Source: Streptomyces sp. NBC_01232 (lineage in GTDB: Bacteria > Actinomycetota > Actinomycetes > Streptomycetales > Streptomycetaceae). From it: 64,000 bases of DNA. Both the position numbers and the translations under genes were made by a program. The notes under the pieces are model-generated. The model was given only the letters and a program-made list of their open reading frames with translations, made no database searches and was not told the DNA's origin. Shown here piece by piece: positions 49,883-61,474 of this stretch. The stretch is from assembly GCF_035989885.1 (NCBI RefSeq), contig NZ_CP108518.1, positions 2,360,501 through 2,424,500 on the forward strand, written 5' to 3'. How positions within the stretch are numbered: the first letter of the stretch is position 1; each line of letters begins with the position of its first letter.

Positions 49883-50464
49883 CTACGCGCCCGGCTGCAG
49901 GTCGTCGAGGAAACCGACCGCGACCTTCCAGACCTGCTCGGCGGCCTCGGCGTCGTAGTCGTCCAGCTCCGGGTCGGTGAACAGGTGCCCGGCCCCCGGG
50001 TAGCTGTGGACCTCCACGTCGGCGCCCGCCCGTTGCATCCGCAGGTACCAGGCGGTCAGCCAGTCGTGCGGCTCGAAGGGGTCCGGGTCGGCGATGTGCA
50101 GCTGCACGGGCAGGTCGTCCACCGAGGCGCCGTCCTCCAGGTCCGCCGTCCCGTGCAGGAGCAGCAGCCCGCGCGCCTTCTCGTCGGCCATCGCCAGGTG
50201 CTGGGCGACCGAGCCGCCGAAGGAGAAGCCCGCGTAGACCAGCCCCTGGTCCGAGTAGGGGGCGGAGGCCAGCACCGCGCGCTTCAGCAGTTCGTCACGG
50301 CCGATCTCGTCCCGGTGGGCCATGCCCTCCTCGACGGTCCCGAAAGTGCGTCCCTCGAAGAGATCCGGCACCTGGACCTGGTGCCCGGCCGCGCGCAGCC
50401 GGTCGGCCGCCGCGTGCACCGCGGGCCGCAGCCCGTACGTCGAATGGAAAAGCATGATGTTCAT
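49883..50464 (-). CDS. Dienelactone hydrolase-family alpha/beta hydrolase
   Basis: The 193-residue product has the DLH fold (MNIMLFHSTYGLRPAVH at the start, YAGFSFGGSVAQHLA for the nucleophile elbow, PGAGHLFTDPELDDYD for the catalytic histidine). The nucleophile is serine rather than the cysteine of classical dienelactone hydrolase, so esterase activity is more likely. Its start is only 30 bp from the divergent MscS gene. Confidence 0.88.
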   Translation of the reverse strand: MNIMLFHSTYGLRPAVHAAADRLRAAGHQVQVPDLFEGRTFGTVEEGMAHRDEIGRDELLKRAVLASAPYSDQGLVYAGFSFGGSVAQHLAMADEKARGLLLLHGTADLEDGASVDDLPVQLHIADPDPFEPHDWLTAWYLRMQRAGADVEVHSYPGAGHLFTDPELDDYDAEAAEQVWKVAVGFLDDLQPGA

Positions 50465-50494
50465 GCCTCCATCGTGCCAGCTACGTTCATCCCC

Positions 50495-51547
50495 ATGGAG
50501 ATGGAGAACGTCCTGCGCCCCGTCACGGTCATCGGCGGCGCACTGGTCGCCACCCTGATCGCGGGATGGCTGCTGGACCTGCTGCTGCGCCGGGCCGACG
50601 CCCGGCACACCGAGACCCCTCTGTGGGGCCTGCTGCGCCGCTGCCGGTTGCCCTTCCAGGTGGTGCTGTGCACCTCGCTGCTCAGAGCCTCGTACCGGCA
50701 GGCCGGGATCCTCCCCGGCCATCACCTCGGCGTCGGCCGGTTCCTCACCCTCGTACTGATCGCGTCCGCGGCCTGGCTGGCGGTGCGCATCGCGACGGCC
50801 GCGGTCGACTCCACCTACGCGCGCTACGCCGCCGTGACCGAGGACGACGCCCGGGTCCGCCGGGTCCGCACCCAGGTCACGCTGATCCACCGGGTGGTCA
50901 CGGCGCTGGTGGTCGTGGTCGCGGTGGCTGCGATGCTGCTGACCTTCCCGCCGATGCGTGCGGTCGGCGCCTCGCTGCTGGCCTCGGCGGGCGTCCTCGG
51001 CATCGTGGCGGGCATCGCCGCCCAGGCCTCCCTGAGCAATCTCTTCGCAGGCCTGCAGATCGCCTTCGGCGACACCGTCCGCATCGGCGACACGGTGGTG
51101 GTGGACAAGGAGTGGGGCCGGGTCGAGGAGATCACCCTGACCTTCCTGACGGTCCGCACCTGGGACGAGCGGCGCATCACGATGCCCGTCTCGTACTTCA
51201 CGAGCAAGCCCTACGAGAACTGGTCGCGCGGCGGGGCGCAGATGACCGGAACGGTCTTCTGGCACCTGGACCACAGCGCGCCGATCGGCTTGATGCGGGA
51301 CCGCCTCCAGGACATCTTGAAGGAGATCCCGGAGTGGGACGGCCGCGGGGGCGGGCTGGCCGTGACGGACACCACACCGCACACGGTCCAGGTCCGCGCC
51401 GTGGTCACGGCGAAGGACGCCGACGACCTCTGGACGCTGCGCTGCGCGGTGCGCGAACGCCTGATCACCTGGCTGGTGGCCCACCACCCGTACGCCCTCC
51501 CCCACATCGCCACCGCCCCGGCCGCGGAGGGCCCGGCGGGCGGCTAG
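50495..51547 (+). CDS. MscS-family mechanosensitive channel
   Basis: The 350-residue protein has an N-terminal membrane segment, two or three more hydrophobic helices, the pore-lining helix with small residues (GASLLASAGVLGIVAGIAAQ) and the MscS beta domain (FGDTVRIGDTVVVDKEWGRV, RRITMPVSYF). It releases solutes on hypo-osmotic shock. TACGTT lies 7 nt before the ATG without a ribosome binding site, so the transcript may be leaderless. Its TAG stop shares CTAG with the convergent TetR gene. Confidence 0.92.
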   Translation: MEMENVLRPVTVIGGALVATLIAGWLLDLLLRRADARHTETPLWGLLRRCRLPFQVVLCTSLLRASYRQAGILPGHHLGVGRFLTLVLIASAAWLAVRIATAAVDSTYARYAAVTEDDARVRRVRTQVTLIHRVVTALVVVVAVAAMLLTFPPMRAVGASLLASAGVLGIVAGIAAQASLSNLFAGLQIAFGDTVRIGDTVVVDKEWGRVEEITLTFLTVRTWDERRITMPVSYFTSKPYENWSRGGAQMTGTVFWHLDHSAPIGLMRDRLQDILKEIPEWDGRGGGLAVTDTTPHTVQVRAVVTAKDADDLWTLRCAVRERLITWLVAHHPYALPHIATAPAAEGPAGG

Positions 51548-52143
51548 GCGGCGGCGGTGGGGGCGGCGAGGAGCGCCGCCGCGCTCTCCTCGGCGAGGTC
51601 CTCGGCGTGCGGCGGCAGCGGCTCGCCGGCGCGCAGGTGGCGGCGGACGACCGAGAGCGGCAGGTCGACCAGCGCCAGTGTGATGCGGTCCAGGTCCTGG
51701 GGCTCCGTCGCGCCGAGGGACGCGGCGAGGGTGTGGAGGGCGCCGTACACGCGCCAGTTGCCGGAGTCCGCGCGTCCGGTGTGCTCCTCGGACCAGTCGG
51801 CGCGGCCGAACTCCCACGGGCCGTGCAGCAGCAGGGCCGCCTCCTCGGGGTGGGCGCGGCTCCAGCCGACGACGTGCCGGGCCGCCGCGCGGGCGGCCAG
51901 CCGGGGGTCGGGGTCGCTGTGCAGGCAGGCGAAGTAGCCCTCCTGGAACCGCTCGACGGTACGCAGCCACACCTCGGCGAGCAGCGCGCTGCGCCCGGCG
52001 AAGCGGTGGTACATGGAGCCGCTGGGCGCGCCGATCGCCTGGGCGACGGCGGACATGCTCACGCCGCCCGGGCCGCCGGAGGCTGCCAGCCGGACGGCGG
52101 CGTCGAGGATCTGGTCGGTGTCGAAGCGGGGTGGTCTCGCCAT
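51544..52143 (-). CDS. TetR-family repressor
   Basis: The 199-residue regulator has an N-terminal TetR helix-turn-helix (TDQILDAAVRLAASGGPGG, then AVAQAIGAPSGSMYHRFAGR) and a C-terminal ligand-binding domain. It is divergent from a SRPBCC gene, and an almost ideal operator lies between them (52165-52190), so it probably represses itself and that gene. The ligand is unknown. Confidence 0.93.
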   Translation of the reverse strand: MARPPRFDTDQILDAAVRLAASGGPGGVSMSAVAQAIGAPSGSMYHRFAGRSALLAEVWLRTVERFQEGYFACLHSDPDPRLAARAAARHVVGWSRAHPEEAALLLHGPWEFGRADWSEEHTGRADSGNWRVYGALHTLAASLGATEPQDLDRITLALVDLPLSVVRRHLRAGEPLPPHAEDLAEESAAALLAAPTAAA

Positions 52144-52164
52144 GAATCAGAGAGTACCCTCCAG

Positions 52165-52190
52165 ATTATTAGAGACCCATCTCTAATAAT
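52165..52190. promoter_or_regulatory. TetR operator
   Basis: ATTATTAGAGA (52165-52175), CCCA, and TCTCTAATAAT (52180-52190) form a perfect 11-bp inverted repeat. It is AT-rich, 21 bp upstream of the TetR start and 20 bp upstream of the divergent gene, ideal for bidirectional repression. Confidence 0.8.
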
Positions 52191-52210
52191 GCGAAGGGGA
52201 GAACCGGGCC

Positions 52211-52726
52211 ATGGGCGTCTACAACGTGCACGAGCGTCTGATCACGGCGAAGGAGAGCGAGGTCGGCGCACTCATCGACACGCTGGCCTGCGGGGAGGAC
52301 GACCGGCTGTGGCCCGGACGGCTGTGGGAGGAGATGGAGTTCGACCGCCCCCTGGGCGTCGGGGCGGTGGGCGGACACGGACCGGTGCGCTACACCGTGG
52401 CCGCCTACGTGCCGGGGACCTGGGTCCGCTTCACCTTCACCGGGCCACGCGGATTCCACGGCTTCCACGAGTTCACCGTGCTGCCCGTCGACGCCGAGCG
52501 CACCGCCCTGCGGCACACCATCGCGATGCGGATCACCGGCCTCGCCCGCATCACCTGGCCGCTGGCCTTCCGCTCGGCGCACGACGCCGTCCTGGAGGAC
52601 TGCCTGGACCTCGCCGAACTGGCGTGCACGGGCACGATCGCCCGAAAAGCCCGCTGGTCCCCTTACGTCCGCCTCCTGCGCGCCGTGGAACGCCTCTCCC
52701 TGCGGCTCGCCCCCGCCGGCACCTGA
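52211..52726 (+). CDS. SRPBCC-superfamily protein
   Basis: The 171-residue protein shows features of the START/polyketide-cyclase-like SRPBCC fold: NVHERLITAKESEVGALIDT at the N-terminus, a middle of beta strands ending TWVRFTFTGPRGFHGFHEF, and a long C-terminal helix (DAVLEDCLDLAELA). Such proteins bind hydrophobic ligands. GGGGAG lies about 11 nt before the ATG. Probably repressed by the adjacent TetR protein; ligand unknown. Confidence 0.8.
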   Translation: MGVYNVHERLITAKESEVGALIDTLACGEDDRLWPGRLWEEMEFDRPLGVGAVGGHGPVRYTVAAYVPGTWVRFTFTGPRGFHGFHEFTVLPVDAERTALRHTIAMRITGLARITWPLAFRSAHDAVLEDCLDLAELACTGTIARKARWSPYVRLLRAVERLSLRLAPAGT

Positions 52727-52750
52727 GGGGGCACGGGCACACAGCCCCGT

Positions 52751-54343
52751 TCAGGGAGCGCGCAGGCTCCGTACGTCCAGATGTCGCAGCACCCGGTCCA
52801 CGATCTCCGGATCGGAGCCGGGTTCGCTGCGGGCGGCCAGGACCTCGTGGCGGGCGGCCGACATCATCTCCCGCTGGATCCGCTGGATGTCGTGGAGCCG
52901 CTCCACCCGCTTCGCGTACGCCTCGCGCCGCTCCTCGTCCACCATGTCGGGGCTGATCCTGGCCCCCACCTCGTACGCCCGCCGGTAGAGCTGCTCGACC
53001 AGGTCCTCCGGCAGCTCCTCCGCCTCCTGGATCTCCTTCAGGCGCTGCTTCGCGGCCTTCGCGGCGCGGATCGCCAGCTGCCGCTCGGCGTCCCGGTAGG
53101 CGTCCGTGTCGGCCTCCACTCCCAGCCGCCGCACGAGCCACGGCAGCGTCAGCCCCTGGCACACCAACGTCGTCATGATCACCGCGAACGCGATGAAGAT
53201 GATCTGGTCCCGCCCGGGGAACGGCTCCCCTGCGTCCGTCCGCAGCGGAATGGCCAGCGCCAGGGCCACCGAGGCCACGCCGCGCATCCCGGCCCACCAC
53301 ATCACCACGCTCTCCCGCCAGCTCAGCGGGATCTCCTCGTCGTAGTCGCGCAACTGGTGCAGCTTCTTGGTGAGCCAGCCGGCCGGCAGCAGCCACACCA
53401 GCCGTACTCCGACCACCACCGCGACCACGACCGCCGCCCAGCCGGCCATCTCCCAGAGCCGGTCCTCCGCCGTGCCGAAGACGTTGTGCAGCTCCAGCCC
53501 GATCAGTCCGAAGGCCACGCCGGTGACCAGCATGTCGACGACCTCCCAGAAGGTGTGCCCCGCGAGGCGCCCGAGCACGTCGTCGGCGTCGCTCGCGTAC
53601 TCGGCGAGGAACAGGGCAGTCGTCAGCACGGCCAGCACCCCCGACCCCTGGAGCTCCTCCGCCACCACGTACGAGACGAAGGGCACCAGGAGCGTCAGCC
53701 CGATCTGCAGGGTGGCGTCGCCGAGCAGTCCCATGAGCCGGTTGGTGACCCAGCCGAGCGCGAGCCCGACGGCCACGGCCACCACGGCGGACAGTACGAA
53801 TTCCCCGAGCGCGTCGGGCCAGGAGAAGCTGCCGCTGACGACGGCGGCGACGGCCACGTGGTAGAGCACGATCGCCGTCACGTCGTTGAAGAGACCCTCG
53901 CCCTCCAGGATCGACACCATGCGGCGGGGCAGTCCGAGCGATCCGGCGACGGCGGTGGCGGCCACCGGGTCGGGCGGGGCGACGAGCGCGCCGAGGGCCA
54001 CGGCGGCGGCGATCGGCAGCCCGGGCACGACGGCGTTGGCGACGGCGGCCACGGCCGCGGTGGTGACGAACACCAGGGCCACGGCCAGCAGCAGGATGGG
54101 CCGGACGTTGGCCGCGAACTGCCGCCAGGAGGTGCGCTGCACGGAGGCGTACAGCAGCGGCGGCAGCACCAGCGGCAGGATGAACTCGGGCGGCACCTCG
54201 ACGCTCGGCACGGCCGGCACCAGGGCGAGGACCACCCCGCCGATGGTCATCAGCACGGGCGCGGGCAGTCCGAGCCGGTCCCCGAGCGGCACCGTGACGA
54301 CGGCCCCGAGCAGGAGGACGAACAGCAGAGCAAGCTGATCCAC
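52751..54343 (-). CDS. Na+/H+ antiporter (CPA1/NhaP-type)
   Basis: The 530-residue protein has about 12 membrane segments, the conserved APPDPVAATAVA and the ion-binding ND motif in EGEGLFNDVTAIVLY. The last about 110 residues are a charged cytosolic domain (KQRLKEIQEAEELPEDLVEQ onward) likely to sense pH or ions. It exchanges Na+ or K+ for H+. The GTG start follows GGTGGGGGA. Confidence 0.93.
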   Translation of the reverse strand: MDQLALLFVLLLGAVVTVPLGDRLGLPAPVLMTIGGVVLALVPAVPSVEVPPEFILPLVLPPLLYASVQRTSWRQFAANVRPILLLAVALVFVTTAAVAAVANAVVPGLPIAAAVALGALVAPPDPVAATAVAGSLGLPRRMVSILEGEGLFNDVTAIVLYHVAVAAVVSGSFSWPDALGEFVLSAVVAVAVGLALGWVTNRLMGLLGDATLQIGLTLLVPFVSYVVAEELQGSGVLAVLTTALFLAEYASDADDVLGRLAGHTFWEVVDMLVTGVAFGLIGLELHNVFGTAEDRLWEMAGWAAVVVAVVVGVRLVWLLPAGWLTKKLHQLRDYDEEIPLSWRESVVMWWAGMRGVASVALALAIPLRTDAGEPFPGRDQIIFIAFAVIMTTLVCQGLTLPWLVRRLGVEADTDAYRDAERQLAIRAAKAAKQRLKEIQEAEELPEDLVEQLYRRAYEVGARISPDMVDEERREAYAKRVERLHDIQRIQREMMSAARHEVLAARSEPGSDPEIVDRVLRHLDVRSLRAP

Positions 54344-54442
54344 TCCCCCACCCTGCCAGTCCGCTGCGCTTGGCCGGTGCGGTGACGGGCCCGCGGCTCC
54401 GTGTCGGGCTCCGACCCGAACCCCCTACGGCGCTCCGCGCCC

Positions 54443-54469
54443 GCGCCTCGATCGCCGGCGGGGCTGGAT
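54443..54469 (+). repeat. Copy of a dispersed intergenic repeat
   Basis: This 27-bp stretch matches 61254-61280 at 24 positions (GCGCCTC..TCGCCGGCGGGGCTGGAT type). It lies in the gap between the antiporter and the GNAT gene. Confidence 0.65.
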
Positions 54470-54491
54470 TTTCCGGCCCCGGCAGCGGCGG

Positions 54492-54971
54492 CTACGGGAG
54501 CGGGCGGCGCATCGCGCGGTGCGGGATGCCCGCGTCCTGGAACTCCGGGCCGTAGGCCACGTACCCGAGCCGCTCGTAGAAGCCCAGCGCATGCGTCTGC
54601 GCGCCCAGATCGACCGCGGCCAGCCCCCTCCGGGCCGCCTCCGCCTCGATCGCGCGCACCAGCGCCACACCCACGCCCAGCCCGCGCGCGGACTTGGCCA
54701 CGGCCAGCCGGCCCAGCGAGCCGACCGTCAGGTCGCCCGTCTTGCCGAGGGCCACCGGCCCGTGCAGCAGCCGGCCCGTGCCCAGCGGCACACCGTCCGC
54801 GCCCACGGCCAGCACGTGCACCGCGTCCGCGTCGTACGCGTCGTACTCGATCGACTCCGGCACCGACTGCTCGACCACGAAGACCTCGGACCGCACCGCG
54901 AAGCACGCCTTCAGGTCCTCCTCCGAGGCGGCGACCCGGACCTCGACCGTGCCCGGGACCGGCGAGGTCAC
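54492..54971 (-). CDS. GNAT-family N-acetyltransferase
   Basis: The 159-residue product shows the acetyl-CoA-binding motif A ([23 protein letters not shown] cited in parts: [16 protein letters not shown]) and motif B ([17 protein letters not shown]). It resembles the ElaA-type GNATs ([15 protein letters not shown]). The GTG start overlaps the rluD stop (GTGA). Substrate unknown. Confidence 0.9.
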   Translation of the reverse strand: MTSPVPGTVEVRVAASEEDLKACFAVRSEVFVVEQSVPESIEYDAYDADAVHVLAVGADGVPLGTGRLLHGPVALGKTGDLTVGSLGRLAVAKSARGLGVGVALVRAIEAEAARRGLAAVDLGAQTHALGFYERLGYVAYGPEFQDAGIPHRAMRRPLP

Positions 54972-55909
54972 TCGCTCTCCGCCCGGATCACGTCCAGCGC
55001 GTGCTGGAGGTCCGCCGGGTAGGTGCTCTCGAACTCGACCCACTGCCCGTCCGACGGGTGCTCGAAGCCGAGCCGCACCGCGTGCAGCCACTGCCGGGTG
55101 AGGCCGAGCCGCTTCGCGACGGTCGGGTCGGCGCCGTAGGTCAGGTCGCCGACGCAGGGGTGCCGGTGCGCGGACATGTGCACGCGGATCTGGTGCGTAC
55201 GGCCGGTCTCCAGCTTGATGTCCAGCAGCGAGGCGGCGCGGAAGGCCTCGATCAGGTCGTAGTGGGTGACGGACGCCTTGCCGTCCTGGATCACCGCCCA
55301 CTTGTAGTCCGCGCTGGGGTGCCGGCCGATCGGCGCGTCGATCGTGCCGCTCATCGGGTCCGGGTGGCCCTGGACCAGCGCGTGGTAGCGCTTGTCGACG
55401 ACGCGCTCGCGGAACTGGTTCTTCAGTGAGGTGTAGGCGCGCTCCGACTTCGCGACGGCCATGAGGCCGGACGTACCGACGTCGAGGCGGTGCACGATGC
55501 CCTGGCGCTCGGACGCGCCGGAGGTGGAGATGCGGTAGCCGGCCGCGGCGAGGCCGCCGATGACGGTGGTGCCGGTCCAGCCGGGGCTCGGGTGGGCGGC
55601 GACGCCCACCGGCTTCATGATGACGACGATGTCGTCGTCGTCATGGACGATCTCCATGCCGGGGACCGGCTCGGCGACGAGCTCGACCGGACGCGGCGGT
55701 TCGGGCATCTCGACTTCGAGCCAGGCGCCACCGTGCACACGCTCGGACTTCCCGACGACACTGCCGTCGACCGACACCTTCCCCGCGGCCGCGAGATCGG
55801 CCGCCTTCGTCCGGGAAAATCCGAACATACGGGCGATGGCGGCGTCGACGCGCTCGCCCTCGAGGCCATCGGGAACGGGCAGGGTGCGGATCTCGGGAAT
55901 CGTACTCAC
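54968..55909 (-). CDS. rluD: RluA-family 23S rRNA pseudouridine synthase
   Basis: The 313-residue enzyme has an N-terminal S4 RNA-binding domain ([20 protein letters not shown]) and the catalytic [16 protein letters not shown] with the active-site aspartate. [19 protein letters not shown] follows, a second RluA signature. It most likely modifies helix 69 of 23S rRNA, by family. There is no clear ribosome binding site; CATACT six nt upstream of the GTG may act as -10. It lies 41 bp after lspA. Confidence 0.93.
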   Translation of the reverse strand: MSTIPEIRTLPVPDGLEGERVDAAIARMFGFSRTKAADLAAAGKVSVDGSVVGKSERVHGGAWLEVEMPEPPRPVELVAEPVPGMEIVHDDDDIVVIMKPVGVAAHPSPGWTGTTVIGGLAAAGYRISTSGASERQGIVHRLDVGTSGLMAVAKSERAYTSLKNQFRERVVDKRYHALVQGHPDPMSGTIDAPIGRHPSADYKWAVIQDGKASVTHYDLIEAFRAASLLDIKLETGRTHQIRVHMSAHRHPCVGDLTYGADPTVAKRLGLTRQWLHAVRLGFEHPSDGQWVEFESTYPADLQHALDVIRAESE

Positions 55910-55950
55910 CCGTCGAGTATGCAGGACGGGGCGGACGGGCCGTCCCGCGA

Positions 55951-56511
55951 TCAGTCCTTGTGGACGGTCCCGTCCGGGTCCAGACCCTTGAAGGACAGCA
56001 GGACGATCAGGATGCCGCCGCACACGATCGCCGAGTCGGCGATGTTGAAGACGGCGAAGTGGGCCGGCGCGATGAAGTCGACGACCGCACCCCGGAACAC
56101 GCCCGGCGAACGGAAGATCCGGTCGGTCAGGTTGCCCAGCGCACCGCCCAGCAGCAGGCCGAGCGCGATCGCCCACGGCAGGCTGTAGAGCTTGCGGGCC
56201 AGCCGCACGATCACCACGATCACGGAGGCCGCGATGCAGGTGAAGATGATGGTGAAGGCCTCGCCGAAGCCGAAGGCGGCGCCCGGGTTGCGGACCGCCT
56301 CGAACCTCAGCAGGTCACCGATGATCTCGATCGGCGGCTGGTGCTCCAGCTTCGCCACGACCAGCATCTTGGTGCCGAGGTCGATCAGGTAGGCGAGGAC
56401 CGCCACGACGAGCAGAGCCGCGATCCGCCGGCGCCCCTTGGGCCCGGCGGACTCCGGCTGGGCGTCGTCCCCGACCTCCGGCGTACCGATGATGCGCTCC
56501 GCCTCTGCCAC
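55951..56511 (-). CDS. lspA: Signal peptidase II
   Basis: The 186-residue membrane aspartyl protease removes signal peptides from diacylglyceryl prolipoproteins after Lgt. It has four membrane helices, [10 protein letters not shown], and the two catalytic aspartates in [12 protein letters not shown] and [12 protein letters not shown]. The first 30 residues form a charged N-terminal extension typical of actinomycetes. GAGGGA precedes the GTG at 5-6 nt. Co-directional with rluD and GNAT, a common arrangement. Confidence 0.96.
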   Translation of the reverse strand: MAEAERIIGTPEVGDDAQPESAGPKGRRRIAALLVVAVLAYLIDLGTKMLVVAKLEHQPPIEIIGDLLRFEAVRNPGAAFGFGEAFTIIFTCIAASVIVVIVRLARKLYSLPWAIALGLLLGGALGNLTDRIFRSPGVFRGAVVDFIAPAHFAVFNIADSAIVCGGILIVLLSFKGLDPDGTVHKD

Positions 56512-56625
56512 GTGAGTCCCTCGAACTAGCTCGAACAGGCTCCTCCTGGACCCTGACGGACACGAGGGTACGTCAGGGCCCCCGCGGACCGCCTGCCCCA
56601 CCTCCCCGAATCCGGCCGGGACCCG

Positions 56626-56652
56626 CCTGCCGGGCCCGCCGGACCCGGCAGG
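56626..56652 (-). terminator. Terminator after the DksA-like gene
   Basis: CCTGCCGGG (56626-56634) pairs with CCCGGCAGG (56644-56652) just beyond the DksA-like stop. Confidence 0.75.
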
Positions 56653-56659
56653 ACACCAG

Positions 56660-57409
56660 CTAGTGGCGCCGTTCCTGCTTCTGCTTGCAGTCCACGCACA
56701 GCGTGGCCCGCGGGAAGGCCTGCATCCTGGCCTTGCCGATGGGCTGCCCACAGCTCTCGCAGAGCCCGTACGTGCCCGCCTCCAGCCGTTCCAGGGCCCG
56801 CTCGGTCTGCTCCAGCATCGAGCTGGCGTTCGCCGCGAGGGCCAGCTCGGACTCCCGGGTGATGTTCTTGGTGCCCGTATCGGCCTGATCGTCGCCCGCA
56901 CCGTCCCCGGAGTCCCGCATGAGGCCGGAGATGGCCACCTCGGAGGCGTCGAGCTCGGCCCGCAGCCGCAGCACCTCCGACAGGAGCTCCGTACGGGCGT
57001 CCTCGACCTCCTTGGGGGTCCAGGGGTCCTCCCCGGGCCGTACGGCGAGCTCGCCCGGGGCCAGGGCCGCCGTGGCCCGTGCCTTGGGGAGCCCGCTGGT
57101 GGCGGCCGCGGCCGTCTTCCTCGCCGTACCTGCGCTCTTCTTGGCAACCACTTTCCGGACTCCCGTCTTCTTCGCGGCGTGCGCCGCCCCCTCGGCCGCG
57201 GCCTTCTTGGCCGTGGCCGTCCGCTTCTCGACGGCGGTCGTCTTCTTGACGGCGGTCGCCTTCCCGTCCGGAGCCGACGCGCCGGCAGCGGTCTTCCGGG
57301 CAGCGGCCGCCTTCTTGGCGGGAGCCGCTTCCTCGGAGCCCTCCGCCTTCCCGGCGGCCTTCCCGACAGCCTTCTTGGCAGTACTCCCGGCGGTCTTCTT
57401 CGCCACCAT
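56660..57409 (-). CDS. TraR/DksA-type zinc-finger protein with Lys/Ala-rich tail
   Basis: The 249-residue product is in two parts. Residues 1-115 are Ala/Lys/Thr-rich with repeated AAKK-type units ([30 protein letters not shown]), resembling histone H1 tails. Residues about 125-249 are a DksA/TraR domain: a coiled coil ([20 protein letters not shown]), then a C4 zinc finger with CESC and CVDC separated by 17 residues. DksA proteins bind RNA polymerase through the secondary channel; the basic tail could bind nucleic acid. GAAGGGG lies about 9 nt before the ATG at 57409. Confidence 0.88.
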   Translation of the reverse strand: MVAKKTAGSTAKKAVGKAAGKAEGSEEAAPAKKAAAARKTAAGASAPDGKATAVKKTTAVEKRTATAKKAAAEGAAHAAKKTGVRKVVAKKSAGTARKTAAAATSGLPKARATAALAPGELAVRPGEDPWTPKEVEDARTELLSEVLRLRAELDASEVAISGLMRDSGDGAGDDQADTGTKNITRESELALAANASSMLEQTERALERLEAGTYGLCESCGQPIGKARMQAFPRATLCVDCKQKQERRH

Positions 57410-57734
57410 GGCCGCGGCCCCTTCACATACTGTGATCTTTGCTCGCGAATCGTGCCGGAACGATAAATCGACACCGGCCCCGCGGCAACGGGGCACGCAT
57501 CCATCGAGGTCAACCTGCATCCGTTGTGCCCATCAGGAGCCCCGGTAATCCGCCACTCCCGCCCCACCCGATCCGCAAGCGGCTGCGCAGGCCCATTCGG
57601 GTCACGCCGTGGTCCCGTGCGGACCCTGCGCGCGCCCCCGCCACGCCGGGGCGTCGGCCCCCGCACGGGCCCCCGAAAACCGGTCTGCCGCGCGCCCTGC
57701 GGGCCCGTACACTGGGCCCAGCGAAAGGCATGGA
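57410..57734 (+). promoter_or_regulatory. Spacer with ileS promoter
   Basis: This is the divergent region between the DksA-like gene and the ileS leader. No convincing gene is seen. TACACT at 57709-57714 is a good -10 for the ileS transcript, with a weak -35 (CTGCCG) 17 nt upstream, giving a start near 57721. On the other strand, an AT-richer patch around 57430-57470 is the likely promoter of the DksA-like gene. Confidence 0.55.
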
Positions 57735-58003
57735 CGGGGACGAGTAGCGTCGTACGCAGCCAGGAGCGACCCGGGGACGGTGAGAGCCCGGGGGCGAGCG
57801 CGATGTGAAGGATCACCCCTGAGCCGCCGGAAGAAAGCCCGCACGGCATCCCCGTACGGCGAGTAGAACCGGCTTCGCACCCCAATGAGGGGGCCACCGG
57901 ATCCGTCCGGCGGCCAAGGAGGGTGGTACCGCGGGAGCAAGGCGTCCTGGATTCCCAGGAACGGCTCTCGTCCCTCCGGACGGAAGTGACACCCCGCCGG
58001 AGG
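57735..58003 (+). ncRNA. T-box riboswitch (Ile), translational type
   Basis: The conserved T-box sequence AGGGTGGTACCGCG is at 57920-57933; TGGT inside it can pair with the ACCA end of uncharged tRNA-Ile. Upstream Stem I contains GAAGGATCACC, in which ATC (57812-57814) is a likely isoleucine specifier codon. Downstream, CCTCCGG (57973-57979) is complementary to CCGGAGG (57997-58003), which carries the ileS Shine-Dalgarno sequence. Binding of uncharged tRNA should free the ribosome binding site, so control is of translation, as known for actinobacterial ileS T-boxes. Confidence 0.92.
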
Positions 58004-58017
58004 AAGAGTTCAGCCTC

Positions 58018-61164
<3,147 letters not shown>

Positions 61165-61175
61165 CCCGGCCCCGA

Positions 61176-61213
61176 GCGGCCCGTACCTCCCCTCGCCGGG
61201 AGGTACGGGCCGC
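61176..61213 (+). terminator. ileS terminator
   Basis: GCGGCCCGTACCTCCC (61176-61191) and its exact complement (61198-61213) give a 16-bp stem with a 6-nt loop. Confidence 0.92.
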
Positions 61214-61253
61214 TTCCGTCTGCCCCGCCGTTTCCCGGGCTCCGCCCGGACCT

Positions 61254-61342
61254 GCGCCTCAAACGCCGGCGAGGCTGGATCCCCCAGGAGCGGGGTTCGG
61301 GGCGGAGCCCCGGTCTTTCAGCCTCGCCGGCGTTTGAGGCGC
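61254..61342. repeat. Long inverted repeat, member of a dispersed intergenic family
   Basis: The arms 61254-61277 and 61319-61342 are perfect 24-bp complements (GCGCCTCAAACGCCGGCGAG...), enclosing 41 nt that include GGGGTTCGGGGCGGAGCCCC. Related half-copies lie at 34478-34495 and 54443-54469. Such elements are abundant between Streptomyces genes. It sits between the ileS and divIVA terminators. Confidence 0.85.
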
Positions 61343-61392
61343 GGGGGCTCGGGGGCGGAGCCCCTGCGACGGCGACGCACGCGGGCAGCAGA

Positions 61393-61438
61393 ACGGGCCG
61401 GGCCCGGTGCCCCCGAAGGGGAACCGGGCCCGGCCCGT
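61393..61438 (-). terminator. divIVA terminator
   Basis: ACGGGCCGGGCCCGGT (61393-61408) pairs with 61423-61438 over 16 bp, with CCCC-GAA-GGGG folding in the loop. Confidence 0.9.
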
Positions 61439-61474
61439 AGAGCGCGGCTGCCGACCGCAGAACGGCGGCGGCGC

